A stretch of DNA of 64,000 bases, taken from assembly GCF_946407605.1 (NCBI RefSeq), contig NZ_CAMJOS010000007.1, positions 1 to 64,000 of the forward strand. The letters run 5' to 3'. Positions 9,866-18,705 of the stretch are shown piece after piece (position 1 is the first letter of the stretch; each line of letters opens with the position of its first letter). Origin of the DNA: an uncultured Prevotella sp. Lineage in GTDB: Bacteria > Bacteroidota > Bacteroidia > Bacteroidales > Bacteroidaceae. Made by a program: the position numbers and the translations under genes. The notes under the pieces are model-generated. The model saw only the letters and a program-made list of their open reading frames with translations, ran no database searches and had not been told where the DNA came from.

Positions 9866-11890
9866 TTATTTCAGTTCGAGCTCTTTCTGCATGCGGATAA
9901 TCTCGTCGCGATACTGGGCTGCCTGTAGGAAGTTCAGCTCCTTGGCGGCTTCCTTCATGCGACGGGTAGTCTCGGCAATGAGCTTCTCGAGTTGCGGACG
10001 CGTCATGTGTTCCACTATCGGGTCGGCAGCCATATCGCCCTGCTGCTGACCGCCAATAGCCGTCATCTTCAGCTCCTTCACATCAGGACGGTCCTCACGA
10101 CTCAGCGAGCTCTTCAGCGTCTTCACAATCTGTGTAGGCGTGATGTGATGTTCCTCATTATATTTCAGCTGCTTCATGCGACGGCGGTTGGTCTCGTCGA
10201 TGGTTTCCTGCATAGAACGCGTAATGGTATCGGCATACATGATGACGCGACCGTTGACGTTACGAGCAGCACGACCAGCTGTCTGTACCAACGAACGGCG
10301 CGAACGTAAGAAACCCTCCTTGTCGGCATCAAGGATAGCCACCAGCGATACCTCAGGCAGGTCGAGACCCTCGCGCAGCAGGTTCACGCCCACCAGCACG
10401 TCATATTCTCCTGCACGCAGCTTCTCCAGTATCTGCACACGGTCCAGCGTGCCTACATCGCTATGGATATAAGCCGTCTGAACACCGTGGTTCAGCAGAT
10501 ATTCCGACAGCTCCTCAGCCATACGCTTGGTCAGCGTGGTGACCAACACACGCTCATGACGGTCTATGCGAAGATGTATCTCCGCCAGCAGATCGTCAAT
10601 CTGATGTTCGCTGGGGCGCACCTCAATCTCTGGGTCGAGCAGGCCTGTAGGACGAATCACCTGTTCCACCACCACGCCTTCCGATTCCTCCAACTCGAAG
10701 TCGGCAGGGGTGGCTGAGACGTAGATGACTTGGTGCACCTCTTTCTGGAACTCCTCAAAGGTGAGGGGACGGTTGTCGAAGGCGGCAGGTAAACGGAAAC
10801 CATATTCCACGAGGTTGGTCTTGCGGGCCCTGTCGCCGCCATACATGCCACCAATTTGCGGCACAGACACGTGGCTCTCATCGATAAACAGCAGGAAGTC
10901 GTCAGGGAAGAAGTCCAGCAAACAGTAGGGTCGTTCGCCAGCCTGTCGTCCGTCGAAGTAGCGCGAGTAGTTCTCAATGCCTGAGCAATGGCCCAGCTCC
11001 TTGATCATCTCCATATCATACTCCACGCGCTCCTTGATACGCTGGGCCTTGATCTCGTCGCCCAGTTCCTCGAAGAACGCCACCTGCTTCACCAGGTCGT
11101 CCTGAATATCGTGAATAGCCTTGTCGGTCTGCTCCTGCGTAGTCATAAAGAGGTTGGCAGGATAGATTTTATAGGCGGCATAGCGACCAGTACGCAACAT
11201 CGTGATTGGGTCGAGCTCCTCGATGGCGTCAATCTCATCGTCCCAGAAAATCACTCTCAGGATAATGTTGTTGTAGGCCATGTAGATATCAACCGTATCG
11301 CCCTTCACACGGAAGTTGCCACGTTCCAAGGTGAGGTCATTACGAATGTATAGCGACTGCACCAATTTTCTTAACAAAACATTGCGGTCGATATGTTGCC
11401 CTTGATGCAGTTCTATGACATTCTCTGAAAGTGCATTGGGACTTCCCATGCCATAGATACATGAAACAGAAGATACAACGACCACATCTTTTCGTCCTGA
11501 CAATAAACTGCTTACGGCAGATAGTCTCAACCTATCAATCTCTTCGTTGATGGCCAAGTCCTTCTCGATATAAGTATCTGTTGTAGGCAGGTAGGCTTCA
11601 GGTTGGTAGTAGTCATAATAACTGACATAATACTCAACGGCATTGTCAGGAAAAAAGCCTTTCATCTCGTCGTACAACTGTGCTGCCAGCGTCTTGTTAT
11701 GACTCAGAATCAACGTGGGTTTGTTGACATTCGCAATGACATTGGCCATCGTGAACGTCTTACCCGAACCCGTGACGCCCAACAGCACCTGAGCCCTGTC
11801 GCCACGCATCACACCATCCGTCAGTTGGCGGATAGCTTCTGGCTGATCGCCAGTAGGTTTGTACTTTGAAGAAAGATTAAAAATGCTCAT
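9866..11890 (-). CDS. uvrB: excinuclease ABC subunit UvrB
   Basis: Protein of 674 aa, the DNA-damage verification helicase-like subunit of nucleotide excision repair. P-loop GSGKT at 41-45, the beta-hairpin region with YYVSYYDYYQPEAY, DESH box, HREGLDLPEVSLVAI-like motif V/VI region, and a C-terminal UVR domain (about 635-670) that contacts UvrC/UvrA. The start at 11890 gives the canonical N-terminus MSIFNLSSKYKPTGDQ; a longer frame reaches 12007 but crosses the promoter box at 11900-11907. The predicted 5' UTR is only a few nucleotides. Confidence 0.97.
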   Translation of the reverse strand: MSIFNLSSKYKPTGDQPEAIRQLTDGVMRGDRAQVLLGVTGSGKTFTMANVIANVNKPTLILSHNKTLAAQLYDEMKGFFPDNAVEYYVSYYDYYQPEAYLPTTDTYIEKDLAINEEIDRLRLSAVSSLLSGRKDVVVVSSVSCIYGMGSPNALSENVIELHQGQHIDRNVLLRKLVQSLYIRNDLTLERGNFRVKGDTVDIYMAYNNIILRVIFWDDEIDAIEELDPITMLRTGRYAAYKIYPANLFMTTQEQTDKAIHDIQDDLVKQVAFFEELGDEIKAQRIKERVEYDMEMIKELGHCSGIENYSRYFDGRQAGERPYCLLDFFPDDFLLFIDESHVSVPQIGGMYGGDRARKTNLVEYGFRLPAAFDNRPLTFEEFQKEVHQVIYVSATPADFELEESEGVVVEQVIRPTGLLDPEIEVRPSEHQIDDLLAEIHLRIDRHERVLVTTLTKRMAEELSEYLLNHGVQTAYIHSDVGTLDRVQILEKLRAGEYDVLVGVNLLREGLDLPEVSLVAILDADKEGFLRSRRSLVQTAGRAARNVNGRVIMYADTITRSMQETIDETNRRRMKQLKYNEEHHITPTQIVKTLKSSLSREDRPDVKELKMTAIGGQQQGDMAADPIVEHMTRPQLEKLIAETTRRMKEAAKELNFLQAAQYRDEIIRMQKELELK

Positions 11891-11899
11891 TTTGGGGTA

Positions 11900-11907
11900 C
11901 AAAGGTA
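11900..11907 (-). promoter_or_regulatory. promoter -7 box TACCTTTG for uvrB
   Basis: The box ends 9 nt before the uvrB ATG, implying a 5' UTR of about five nucleotides or less. Confidence 0.7.
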
Positions 11908-11958
11908 CTAATATTCTGTGAAATCTGTATAATGAGCGGTTAAAAAATATGTAAACTC

Positions 11959-11989
11959 TTTGCGTTTTGAATAAAAATGAGTAATTTTG
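11959..11989 (+). promoter_or_regulatory. promoter TTTG-N19-TAATTTTG for bamD
   Basis: -33 TTTG at 11959-11962 and -7 TAATTTTG at 11982-11989 with a 19-bp spacer, the textbook Bacteroidetes layout, 17 nt before the bamD start. Confidence 0.85.
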
Positions 11990-12006
11990 CAGCTCAAAAA
12001 TAAACA

Positions 12007-12837
12007 ATGATGAAGATAAGACTTATAGTCATGCCGCTTTTAGCCCTCCTTCTGACGGGCTGTGCGGGTGAATACAATAAGGTTTTGAAGAGTTCCGACT
12101 TAGACTATCGGTATGAGTATGCCAAGCAGAGCTTTGCCGAAGGAAAGTTCAATCAAGCCGCCATTCTCTTACAGGATTTGATTACCGCCAAGAAAGGCTC
12201 TGACGAAGCCGAGGAGTCGCTCTATATGCTGGGCATGTCCGACTATATGAATGGAGATTTCGAGTCGGCAGCTGCCACCTTCCGCAAGTATTATCAGATT
12301 TATCCGCGAGGCATTTATGCCGAGCAGGCTATGTACTATGTGGGTCAGTCGCTCTATGAGAGTGCGCCCGAGCCCCGTTTGGATCAGACGCCTACCATTG
12401 GTGCCATCAACGCCTATCAGCAGTTCCTCGATTTCTTCCCAGGCTCCCAGTTGCGTGAGAAGGCTCAGAACCGTCTGTTCGAGTTGCAGGACAAGCTGGT
12501 GGTGAAAGAGCTGCTTTCCGCCCAGCTGTATTTCAACCTCGGCGGTTATTTCGGCAATGTGAATTCTGGCACCGAGAGCAACTATTCTTCATGCATCATC
12601 GTGGCCCAGAACGCCCTGAAGACCTATCCCTACACCAAGTGGCGCGAGGATTTCTCGTTGCTGGTGATGAAGAGCAAGTTCGAGTTGGCCGAGAACTCTA
12701 CGGAGGACAAGAAGCTGGAGCGTTATCGCGATGCTGAGGACGAGTGCTACGGCTTCCTGAACGAATATCCTGAGTCAGCACAATGCAGTCTGGCCGAGAA
12801 ATATATTGCCAAGTGCAAGAAAGTTACGAAAGATTAA
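12007..12837 (+). CDS. bamD: outer membrane assembly lipoprotein BamD
   Basis: Protein of 276 aa with a lipoprotein signal ending in LLLTGC (Cys19), so it is anchored in a membrane facing the periplasm. The rest is TPR-like helical repeats (AKQSFAEGKFNQAAILLQDLI, ..YMLGMSDYMNGDFESAAATFRKYYQIYP..), the form of BamD/YfiO, which supports BamA in inserting beta-barrel proteins. A second ATG lies directly after the first. It heads a likely operon with the omega subunit and the DUF4293 gene. Confidence 0.92.
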   Translation: MMKIRLIVMPLLALLLTGCAGEYNKVLKSSDLDYRYEYAKQSFAEGKFNQAAILLQDLITAKKGSDEAEESLYMLGMSDYMNGDFESAAATFRKYYQIYPRGIYAEQAMYYVGQSLYESAPEPRLDQTPTIGAINAYQQFLDFFPGSQLREKAQNRLFELQDKLVVKELLSAQLYFNLGGYFGNVNSGTESNYSSCIIVAQNALKTYPYTKWREDFSLLVMKSKFELAENSTEDKKLERYRDAEDECYGFLNEYPESAQCSLAEKYIAKCKKVTKD

Positions 12838-12868
12838 GAACAAAACATAAGCGAATAATTTTATAAAC

Positions 12869-13207
12869 ATGGATTACAAGAAATCAAAAGCACCGGTAAA
12901 TACCGTTACCAGAAACATTATGGATCTCTGCGATGAGACCGGAAACATCTACGAGAGTGTTGCCATCATCGCCAAGCGTGCCAACCAGATCTCTGTACAG
13001 ATCAAGGAAGACCTGTCTAAGAAGCTGGCTGAGTTCGCCTCATATAACGATTCTCTGGAGGAAGTGTTCGAGAATCGTGAGCAGATTGAAATCTCTCGCT
13101 ACTACGAGAAGCTGCCCAAGCCCTCGTTGCTGGCTACTCAGGAGTTTGTTGAGGGCAAGGTCTACTGGCGTGACCCCGCCAAGGACTCTCAGAACGCAGA
13201 GGCATGA
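12869..13207 (+). CDS. rpoZ: RNA polymerase omega subunit, Rpb6 type
   Basis: Protein of 112 aa. The segment ..NIMDLCDETGNIYESVAIIAKRANQIS.. is the Rpb6/omega fold that clamps the beta' subunit, in the form Bacteroidetes use in place of the short proteobacterial omega. The C-terminal ATQEFVEGKVYWRDP tail is typical of the phylum's version. It follows bamD after 31 nt and overlaps the next gene by 4 nt. Confidence 0.88.
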   Translation: MDYKKSKAPVNTVTRNIMDLCDETGNIYESVAIIAKRANQISVQIKEDLSKKLAEFASYNDSLEEVFENREQIEISRYYEKLPKPSLLATQEFVEGKVYWRDPAKDSQNAEA

Positions 13208-13545
13208 TACAGCGCATTCAAACTGTATACCTGTTTCTTGCAGCTATCGTCCAGGCAGTCTGTGCCGTGTTCGATGGAGAACTCATCACCCGTCTGCTGG
13301 CCGCTCTGATGGCCCTTGTGGCGTTGGTGACGATATTTCTCTATCGCAACCGTCCGCTCCAGACCACACTCTGCAACTTGGTGATGTCTGTCGGCATCAT
13401 GTTCTATATCACGTTGGCCGTCAAGCAGCCCGTTATGGAGTGGTTTCTGGCGTTACCCCTTGCGGGTGTCCTGCTGACCTTCCTGGCTCGAAAGGCTATT
13501 GTGAAAGACGAAAAGCTGGTGAGGTCGCTTGACAGAATCAGATAA
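13204..13545 (+). CDS. DUF4293 family membrane protein
   Basis: Protein of 113 aa starting MIQRIQTVYLFLAA with four hydrophobic segments (about 5-22, 30-50, 55-72, 75-95), matching the Bacteroidetes DUF4293 family, which regularly follows the omega subunit gene. Function unknown. The ATG overlaps the rpoZ stop, so translation is coupled. Confidence 0.85.
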   Translation: MIQRIQTVYLFLAAIVQAVCAVFDGELITRLLAALMALVALVTIFLYRNRPLQTTLCNLVMSVGIMFYITLAVKQPVMEWFLALPLAGVLLTFLARKAIVKDEKLVRSLDRIR

Positions 13546-13561
13546 TAACTCAAATGATTAT

Positions 13562-13593
13562 AGGGGCGTCGAACTAAAAAGCGAGTCGCCCCT
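13562..13593 (+). terminator. terminator after DUF4293 gene
   Basis: AGGGGCG (13562-13568) pairs with CGCCCCT (13587-13593) and is followed by TTATTGTCTCTTTT. It separates the bamD operon from engB. Confidence 0.8.
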
Positions 13594-13613
13594 TTATTGT
13601 CTCTTTTAAACAG

Positions 13614-14216
13614 ATGGATATAAAAACCGCGGAATTTACATTATCGGCCCCCAACGTCACTATGTGCCCCAAGGACACGAAGCCCGAGTATGCCTTCATT
13701 GGCCGCTCTAATGTGGGTAAGTCGAGTCTGATTAATATGTTGTCGCGCAACAAGAAGTTGGCAAAGACGTCAGCCACACCTGGTAAGACGCTGCTCATCA
13801 ATCACTTCCTGATAAATCGCGACTGGTATCTCGTCGACCTCCCAGGCTATGGCTTCGCCAAGCGCTCGAAGAGCGAGATTGCCAAGCTTGACCAGATGAT
13901 TCGCGGTTATATCCTCGGACGCGAGCAGCTGGTGAACGTCTTTGTGCTGGTCGATATTCGTCACGAGGCACAGAACATCGACTTGGAGTTCATTAACTGG
14001 CTGGGCATCTCGTCTATTCCTTTCGCCATCGTCTTCACCAAGGCCGACAAGCTGTCGGAGTCGAAGGTGAAAGCCAACGTTCAGGCTTACGTCACGAAGA
14101 TGCTGGAGACGTGGGAGGAGATGCCGCCCTATTTCATCACCTCGGCCGAAAAGGCTCGTGGTCGTGATGAAGTGCTCGACTATATTGACCAAATCAACAA
14201 GTCGTTGAAGGAATAA
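13614..14216 (+). CDS. engB: ribosome biogenesis GTPase EngB/YsxC/YihA
   Basis: Protein of 200 aa. It has all GTPase motifs: G1 GRSNVGKS (30-37), the switch region SATPGKT, G3 DLPGYGFAK, and G4 TKADK. EngB acts late in large-subunit assembly. The last seven codons and stop lie in a 25-bp segment duplicated immediately downstream (14195-14244), and the second copy supplies the start codon of the ABC-F gene. Confidence 0.95.
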   Translation: MDIKTAEFTLSAPNVTMCPKDTKPEYAFIGRSNVGKSSLINMLSRNKKLAKTSATPGKTLLINHFLINRDWYLVDLPGYGFAKRSKSEIAKLDQMIRGYILGREQLVNVFVLVDIRHEAQNIDLEFINWLGISSIPFAIVFTKADKLSESKVKANVQAYVTKMLETWEEMPPYFITSAEKARGRDEVLDYIDQINKSLKE

Positions 14217-14244
14217 TAGCAACAAGTCGTTGAAAGAATAATGG
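14195..14244 (+). repeat. 25-bp tandem duplication at engB/ABC-F junction
   Basis: 14195-14219 and 14220-14244 agree at 23 of 25 positions. In copy 1 the end reads TAATAG, in copy 2 TAATGG; that one-base difference gives the ATG (14241) used by the ABC-F gene. Confidence 0.9.
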
Positions 14245-16016
14245 CGAAGGAAATACCGTATTTGGACGTCCAGAACCTCACGAAGTCGTTTGGCTCGCTG
14301 GTGCTCTTCGAGAATATCTCGTTCTCTATTGCCGAGCGTCAGCGCGTGGGTCTCATCGCCAAGAACGGTACGGGCAAGTCCACGCTGCTCTCTATCCTTG
14401 CAGGCAAGGAGGGCTACGACAGCGGTGAGATTATCTTCCGTCGTGACCTGAAGGTGGGCATCCTCGACCAGACGCCGAAGTTCTCGCCTGACGACTCCGT
14501 GCTCGATGCCTGCTTTAATCATCAGGGCAACGAAGAGAAGATACTCAAGGCTAAGCAGATCCTTACGCAACTGAAGATTCGCGACCTGCAGCAGCCTATG
14601 GGTCAGCTCAGCGGCGGACAGCAGAAGCGTGTGGCGCTGGCCAACGTGCTGATTACCGAGCCCGACCTGTTGATTCTCGACGAGCCTACCAACCACCTCG
14701 ACCTTGAGATGATTGAGTGGCTGGAGGGCTTCCTCAGTCGTGGCAACAAGACGCTTTTGATGGTGACCCACGACCGCTATTTCCTCGATCGTGTGTGCTC
14801 CGTCATCCTCGAGCTCGACGACCACACCATCTACACCTATCGCGGCAACTACTCCTATTATCTGGAGAAACGCCAGGAGCGTATCGACAACCGCCGTGCC
14901 GAGATAGCCCGCGCCAACAACCTCTATCGCACCGAGCTCGACTGGATGCGCCGCCAGCCTCAGGCCCGAGGCCATAAGGCCAAGTACCGCGAGGATGCGT
15001 TCTACGACCTGGAGCGTATTGCGAAGAGCAGGATTGAAGAGCGTTCCATCCGTCTGAAAGCCTCCAACGTCTATATCGGCTCGAAGATTTTCGAGTGTCA
15101 GTATATCTCGAAGGCCTTCGATGATTATGTCATCATGAAGGACTTCTACTATAACTTCTCGCGTTTCGAGAAGATGGGCATCGTGGGCAACAACGGCACA
15201 GGCAAGAGCACCTTCCTGAAGATGCTGTTAGGCCAGCAGGAGCCCGACAACGGCAAGATAGTCATTGGCGACACCGTGCGCTTCGGTTATTTCTCGCAGG
15301 ACGGCATCCAGTTCGACGAGCAGACCAAGGTCATCGACGTGGTGCGCGATATTGCCGAATATGTCGATATGGGTGGTGGCAAACATCTCACCGCCAGTCA
15401 GTTTCTGCAGCATTTCCTCTTTACCCCCGAACAGCAGCACAACTACGTCTATAAGCTCTCGGGTGGCGAGCGGCGCAAGCTCTATCTCTGTACGGTGCTC
15501 ATGCGCAACCCCAACTTCCTGGTACTCGACGAGCCTACCAACGACCTCGATATCGTCACGCTGCAGATTCTCGAGGAATACCTTCAGGACTTTGCAGGCT
15601 GCGTCATCGTGGTTAGCCACGACCGCTACTTCATGGATAAGGTGGTCGACCATCTGCTGGTGTTCAAGGGTCAGGGCGAGATCAAGGACTTCCCTGGCAA
15701 CTACACCCAGTATCGTGAGTGGCAGGCGTTGCAGCCTAGAGAGAGTGGGGTGGTGAAAGAGTCGAAAGACACCCGCCCCGTTCGTGAGGCTACCTCCAAG
15801 CGTAAGATGTCGTTCAAGGAGAAACGCGAGTTCGAGCAGCTGGAGAAGGATATCGCCGCTCTGGAAGCCGAGAAGAAAAGCATAGAAGACGCGCTGAGCT
15901 CTGGCACCCTCAGCGTCGATGAGATAACCACGATGAGTAAGCGTTTGCCGTTGCTTAACGACGAACTCGATGAGAAGTCGATGCGATGGCTGGAACTCAG
16001 TGAAATTGAGAGTTAA
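14241..16016 (+). CDS. ABC-F family ATPase (Uup-like)
   Basis: Protein of 591 aa with two ABC domains and no membrane segment. Walker A is KNGTGKST in the first half and NNGTGKST in the second; signatures are LSGGQQKR and LSGGERRK; Walker B stretches are LLILDEPTNHLD and FLVLDEPTNDLD. A charged interdomain linker (about 200-270) and a C-terminal coiled coil (about 525-590) suggest the Uup subgroup, which acts on ribosomes and/or DNA. Antibiotic-resistance ABC-F proteins have the same layout; nothing here selects that role. The final codons and stop lie in a short repeat (16002-16029). Confidence 0.9.
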   Translation: MAKEIPYLDVQNLTKSFGSLVLFENISFSIAERQRVGLIAKNGTGKSTLLSILAGKEGYDSGEIIFRRDLKVGILDQTPKFSPDDSVLDACFNHQGNEEKILKAKQILTQLKIRDLQQPMGQLSGGQQKRVALANVLITEPDLLILDEPTNHLDLEMIEWLEGFLSRGNKTLLMVTHDRYFLDRVCSVILELDDHTIYTYRGNYSYYLEKRQERIDNRRAEIARANNLYRTELDWMRRQPQARGHKAKYREDAFYDLERIAKSRIEERSIRLKASNVYIGSKIFECQYISKAFDDYVIMKDFYYNFSRFEKMGIVGNNGTGKSTFLKMLLGQQEPDNGKIVIGDTVRFGYFSQDGIQFDEQTKVIDVVRDIAEYVDMGGGKHLTASQFLQHFLFTPEQQHNYVYKLSGGERRKLYLCTVLMRNPNFLVLDEPTNDLDIVTLQILEEYLQDFAGCVIVVSHDRYFMDKVVDHLLVFKGQGEIKDFPGNYTQYREWQALQPRESGVVKESKDTRPVREATSKRKMSFKEKREFEQLEKDIAALEAEKKSIEDALSSGTLSVDEITTMSKRLPLLNDELDEKSMRWLELSEIES

Positions 16017-16029
16017 GAATTAAGAGTTG
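16002..16029. repeat. GAGAGTTAAGAATTAAGAGTTGA repeat between ABC-F and recR
   Basis: An imperfect repeat of the GAATTAAGAGTT kind that encodes the last residues and stop of the ABC-F gene and abuts the recR start. Confidence 0.65.
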
Positions 16030-16644
16030 ATGACACAACAATATCCCTCACGACTACTTGAGTCGGCAGTACAGGAGTTTTCCAAGCTGCCCGGCATAGG
16101 CCGCAAGACCGCCTTGCGCCTGGTGCTCTATATGCTCAGGCTCGAGACCGACGAGGTGTCGCAGTTCACGCAGACCCTCGACCGTCTGAAGCGTGAGGTG
16201 AAGTTCTGTCGTGTGTGCCATAACATCAGCGACCAGGACATCTGTCCCATCTGCTCCGATCATCGTCGCGATGCCTCTACCATCTGCGTGGTTGAGAATA
16301 TCCAGGACGTGATGGCAGTAGAGAACACCCAGCAGTTCACGGGACTCTATCACGTGCTGGGCGGTCTTATCTCCCCGATGGATGGCATCGGGCCCTCCGA
16401 TCTCGAGATTGAGTCGCTGGTCAGTCGTGTGGCCGAAGGTGACGTCAAGGAAGTCATCCTCGCGCTGAGCTCTACGATGGAGGGCGACACCACCAACTTC
16501 TACATCTTCCGCAAGTTGGCGCCGTTCGATGTTAAGGTCACGATGATAGCCCGCGGCATTGCCGTTGGCAACGAGTTGGAATATACCGATGAGGTCACGC
16601 TGGGGCGTTCTATCCTCCATCGTGTGCCGTTTGAAGATAAATAA
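16030..16644 (+). CDS. recR: recombination mediator RecR
   Basis: Protein of 204 aa that loads RecA with RecF/RecO. An N-terminal helix-hairpin-helix contains [12 protein letters not shown], the four-Cys zinc finger is CRVC...CPIC, and the Toprim domain has [13 protein letters not shown]. Start is the ATG at 16030 ([11 protein letters not shown]); the TTG just before it is not needed. It follows the ABC-F gene by 13 nt made of repeat sequence. Confidence 0.96.
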   Translation: MTQQYPSRLLESAVQEFSKLPGIGRKTALRLVLYMLRLETDEVSQFTQTLDRLKREVKFCRVCHNISDQDICPICSDHRRDASTICVVENIQDVMAVENTQQFTGLYHVLGGLISPMDGIGPSDLEIESLVSRVAEGDVKEVILALSSTMEGDTTNFYIFRKLAPFDVKVTMIARGIAVGNELEYTDEVTLGRSILHRVPFEDK

Positions 16645-16652
16645 AATTGGTT

Positions 16653-17087
16653 ATGAAGAAAGTCAAAAACATATTGCTCTTCCTTTACTGCGAGTTTCTG
16701 CTCGTAGCAGGCATCATCTATGTGATGGGCGATTACTTCGAGGTCGATATGGCTATGGTGTCTGATACCGAGACTTCTAAGACGTCGATGTACATTGTTC
16801 AGATGGTGATGATTCTGCTCACGCTGGGCCTCGTGCCACTGTCGCTGCGCCTGTTCAAGTTCGGCCGTGTCCATCGCCAGCTGGTCACTCAGCGCGAGTC
16901 GGCCCTGCTGCGCTGGGGTTTCATCCGCATCAACATCTTGGGGCTGTTGCTCATTGCCAACACCTTATTATATTATATTTACGCTTTCGAGGCCGCTTTT
17001 GGCTATCTGGCTGTGATGGTGCTGCTCTCTATGCCGTTCATCCTGCCTACCATGAGTCGCTGTCAATCTGAAATCGAGGAAGAGTGA
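16653..17087 (+). CDS. hypothetical four-helix membrane protein
   Basis: Protein of 144 aa with four hydrophobic segments (about 5-25, 43-65, 85-105, 112-132). No family recognised. It starts 8 nt after recR and overlaps the glycosyltransferase gene by 4 nt (GTGA), so it belongs to the same transcript and may assist the glycosyltransferase, which is only inference. Confidence 0.78.
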   Translation: MKKVKNILLFLYCEFLLVAGIIYVMGDYFEVDMAMVSDTETSKTSMYIVQMVMILLTLGLVPLSLRLFKFGRVHRQLVTQRESALLRWGFIRINILGLLLIANTLLYYIYAFEAAFGYLAVMVLLSMPFILPTMSRCQSEIEEE

Positions 17088-18196
17088 AGCTGTCTGTTAT
17101 CATAGTCAATTATAATGTGCGCTACTACGTTGAGCAGAGCATCGTCAGTGTCCAGAAGGCCACGAAGGACATCGACTGCGAGATTATCGTTGTCGATAAC
17201 CACTCCTCCGACGGCTCTGTGGACTATCTCTCCCAGCGTTTCGGCTCAGCTATTACCATCATCGACAGCAACCACAACCTGGGCTTTGCCAAAGGCAACA
17301 ACCTCGCCATTCGTCAGTCCAAGGGCGACTATGTGCTGCTGCTCAATCCCGACACCTTCGTAGGCGACGACAGCATCCGTCAGGTGCTCGACTTCATGGA
17401 TGCCCATCCCAAGGCTGGCGGTGCAGGCGTCATGATGCACAATTCCGACGGCACCATCGCCCGTGAGTCACGCCGCGGTCTGCCCACACCCTTTGTCTCG
17501 CTGCTCAAGATGCTGGGCTTCCCCAAGCGTTATTACATGAGCCATCTGTCGTGGGACTGCCCAGGACAGATTGATGTCGTCAGCGGCGCGTTCTTCATGC
17601 TGCGTCGCGAGGCTTTGGACAAAGCCGGTCTGCTCGACGAGGACTTCTTCATGTATGGCGAGGATATCGACCTGTCATACCGCTTGCAGAAGGCAGGCTA
17701 CGAGAACTGGTATGTGCCTGCACGCATCGTCCACTATAAGGGCGAGTCCACGCAGAAAACTACTTTCCGCTATGTGCATGTGTTCTATCAGGCCATGTTC
17801 ATCTTCTTCCGCAAGCACTACGGCCACCTCAGCCTGCTGGTCACGCTGCCTATCAAGCTTGCCATCTATTTCCGCGCCTTCCTGGCCCTCATCCAGATGC
17901 TCACCGCACGTGTGCGCCGTTCTCTGGGCATCTACAAGAATTACGGCGAGGAGCGCGTCTATGTGCTGATTGGCAGCGACAGGATGAAAGCCGAGTGTCG
18001 CGCCATTCTCCATAAGAAAGGCCTCACCGAGGTGCAGCTGCCTACCGACAGGCGATTCGTCACTTTAATCTACGATGCCGACACCTTGACGTACGAGGAA
18101 ATCATCACTCAGGCCACCCATCATGCCGGTTATCAGATAGGTACCTATCATCACGACAGTCAGGTAATTATCGTTCAAAGGGAGTTGTTTTTATGA
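17084..18196 (+). CDS. GT2 family glycosyltransferase
   Basis: Protein of 370 aa starting at GTG (KLSVIIVNYNV), overlapping the previous stop. The GT-A nucleotide-sugar fold is plain: SVIIVNYN, VDNHSSDGS, LNPDTFVGD (acidic metal-binding motif) and the acceptor region EDIDLSYRLQKAGY. The arrangement is that of rhamnosyltransferase-like enzymes that build surface polysaccharides; sugar and acceptor unknown. A weakly hydrophobic C-terminal part (about 240-270) could associate with the membrane. The GNAT gene starts inside its stop. Confidence 0.9.
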   Translation: MKLSVIIVNYNVRYYVEQSIVSVQKATKDIDCEIIVVDNHSSDGSVDYLSQRFGSAITIIDSNHNLGFAKGNNLAIRQSKGDYVLLLNPDTFVGDDSIRQVLDFMDAHPKAGGAGVMMHNSDGTIARESRRGLPTPFVSLLKMLGFPKRYYMSHLSWDCPGQIDVVSGAFFMLRREALDKAGLLDEDFFMYGEDIDLSYRLQKAGYENWYVPARIVHYKGESTQKTTFRYVHVFYQAMFIFFRKHYGHLSLLVTLPIKLAIYFRAFLALIQMLTARVRRSLGIYKNYGEERVYVLIGSDRMKAECRAILHKKGLTEVQLPTDRRFVTLIYDADTLTYEEIITQATHHAGYQIGTYHHDSQVIIVQRELFL

Positions 18197-18705
18197 AACC
18201 ATTGCCAGCTATCTCGTTAAGGGCACTCGAACCTGAGGATCTCGACCTGCTCTATCGCATCGAAAACGACGATGCGCTGTGGGGCGTGGGCATCACCAAT
18301 GTGCCTTATTCTCGCTTTCTGCTCCACGAGTTCCTCTCCAGTTCCACAGGCGACATCTATACCGACAAGCAAGTGCGACTGGTCATCGAGAACGAGTCGC
18401 ACCAGACCGTTGGTCTTGCCGACCTGATGTCTTTTGACCCCAAGAACATGAAGGCCGAGCTGGGACTTGTCATCCTGCGTGCCTGTCGTCATCAGGGCTA
18501 TGCCGCCGCCACCATCCTGAAGATTCACGACTATGCCCGCCGCACGCTCCATCTTCATCAGATCTATGTGGTTATCGCCGTCAGCAACGACAACACGCTG
18601 CGACTCTTCCAGCAAATGGGTTATCAGCAGTCAGCGCGTCTTGCCGACTGGCTTTTCGATGGCGAGCATTATCACGATGCCATCGTCATGCAGCACGTGT
18701 TATAG
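18193..18705 (+). CDS. GNAT family N-acetyltransferase (RimJ/RimL type)
   Basis: Protein of 170 aa with the layout of ribosomal-protein or polyamine acetyltransferases: N-terminal LRALEPEDLDLLYRIEND, central VGLADLMSFDPKNMKAELGLVI, the acetyl-CoA loop region RHQGYAAATILKI (R/QxxGxA type), and C-terminal SNDNTLRLFQQMGYQ. Substrate unknown; spermidine N-acetyltransferase (SpeG) is a possible relative. It overlaps the glycosyltransferase by 4 nt and converges on the methyltransferase gene with a 6-nt overlap. Confidence 0.88.
   Translation: MKPLPAISLRALEPEDLDLLYRIENDDALWGVGITNVPYSRFLLHEFLSSSTGDIYTDKQVRLVIENESHQTVGLADLMSFDPKNMKAELGLVILRACRHQGYAAATILKIHDYARRTLHLHQIYVVIAVSNDNTLRLFQQMGYQQSARLADWLFDGEHYHDAIVMQHVL

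Noticed and set aside
13770..14975. 401-codon open frame on the minus strand
   Set aside because: Antisense to engB and the ABC-F gene; no motif, no promoter.
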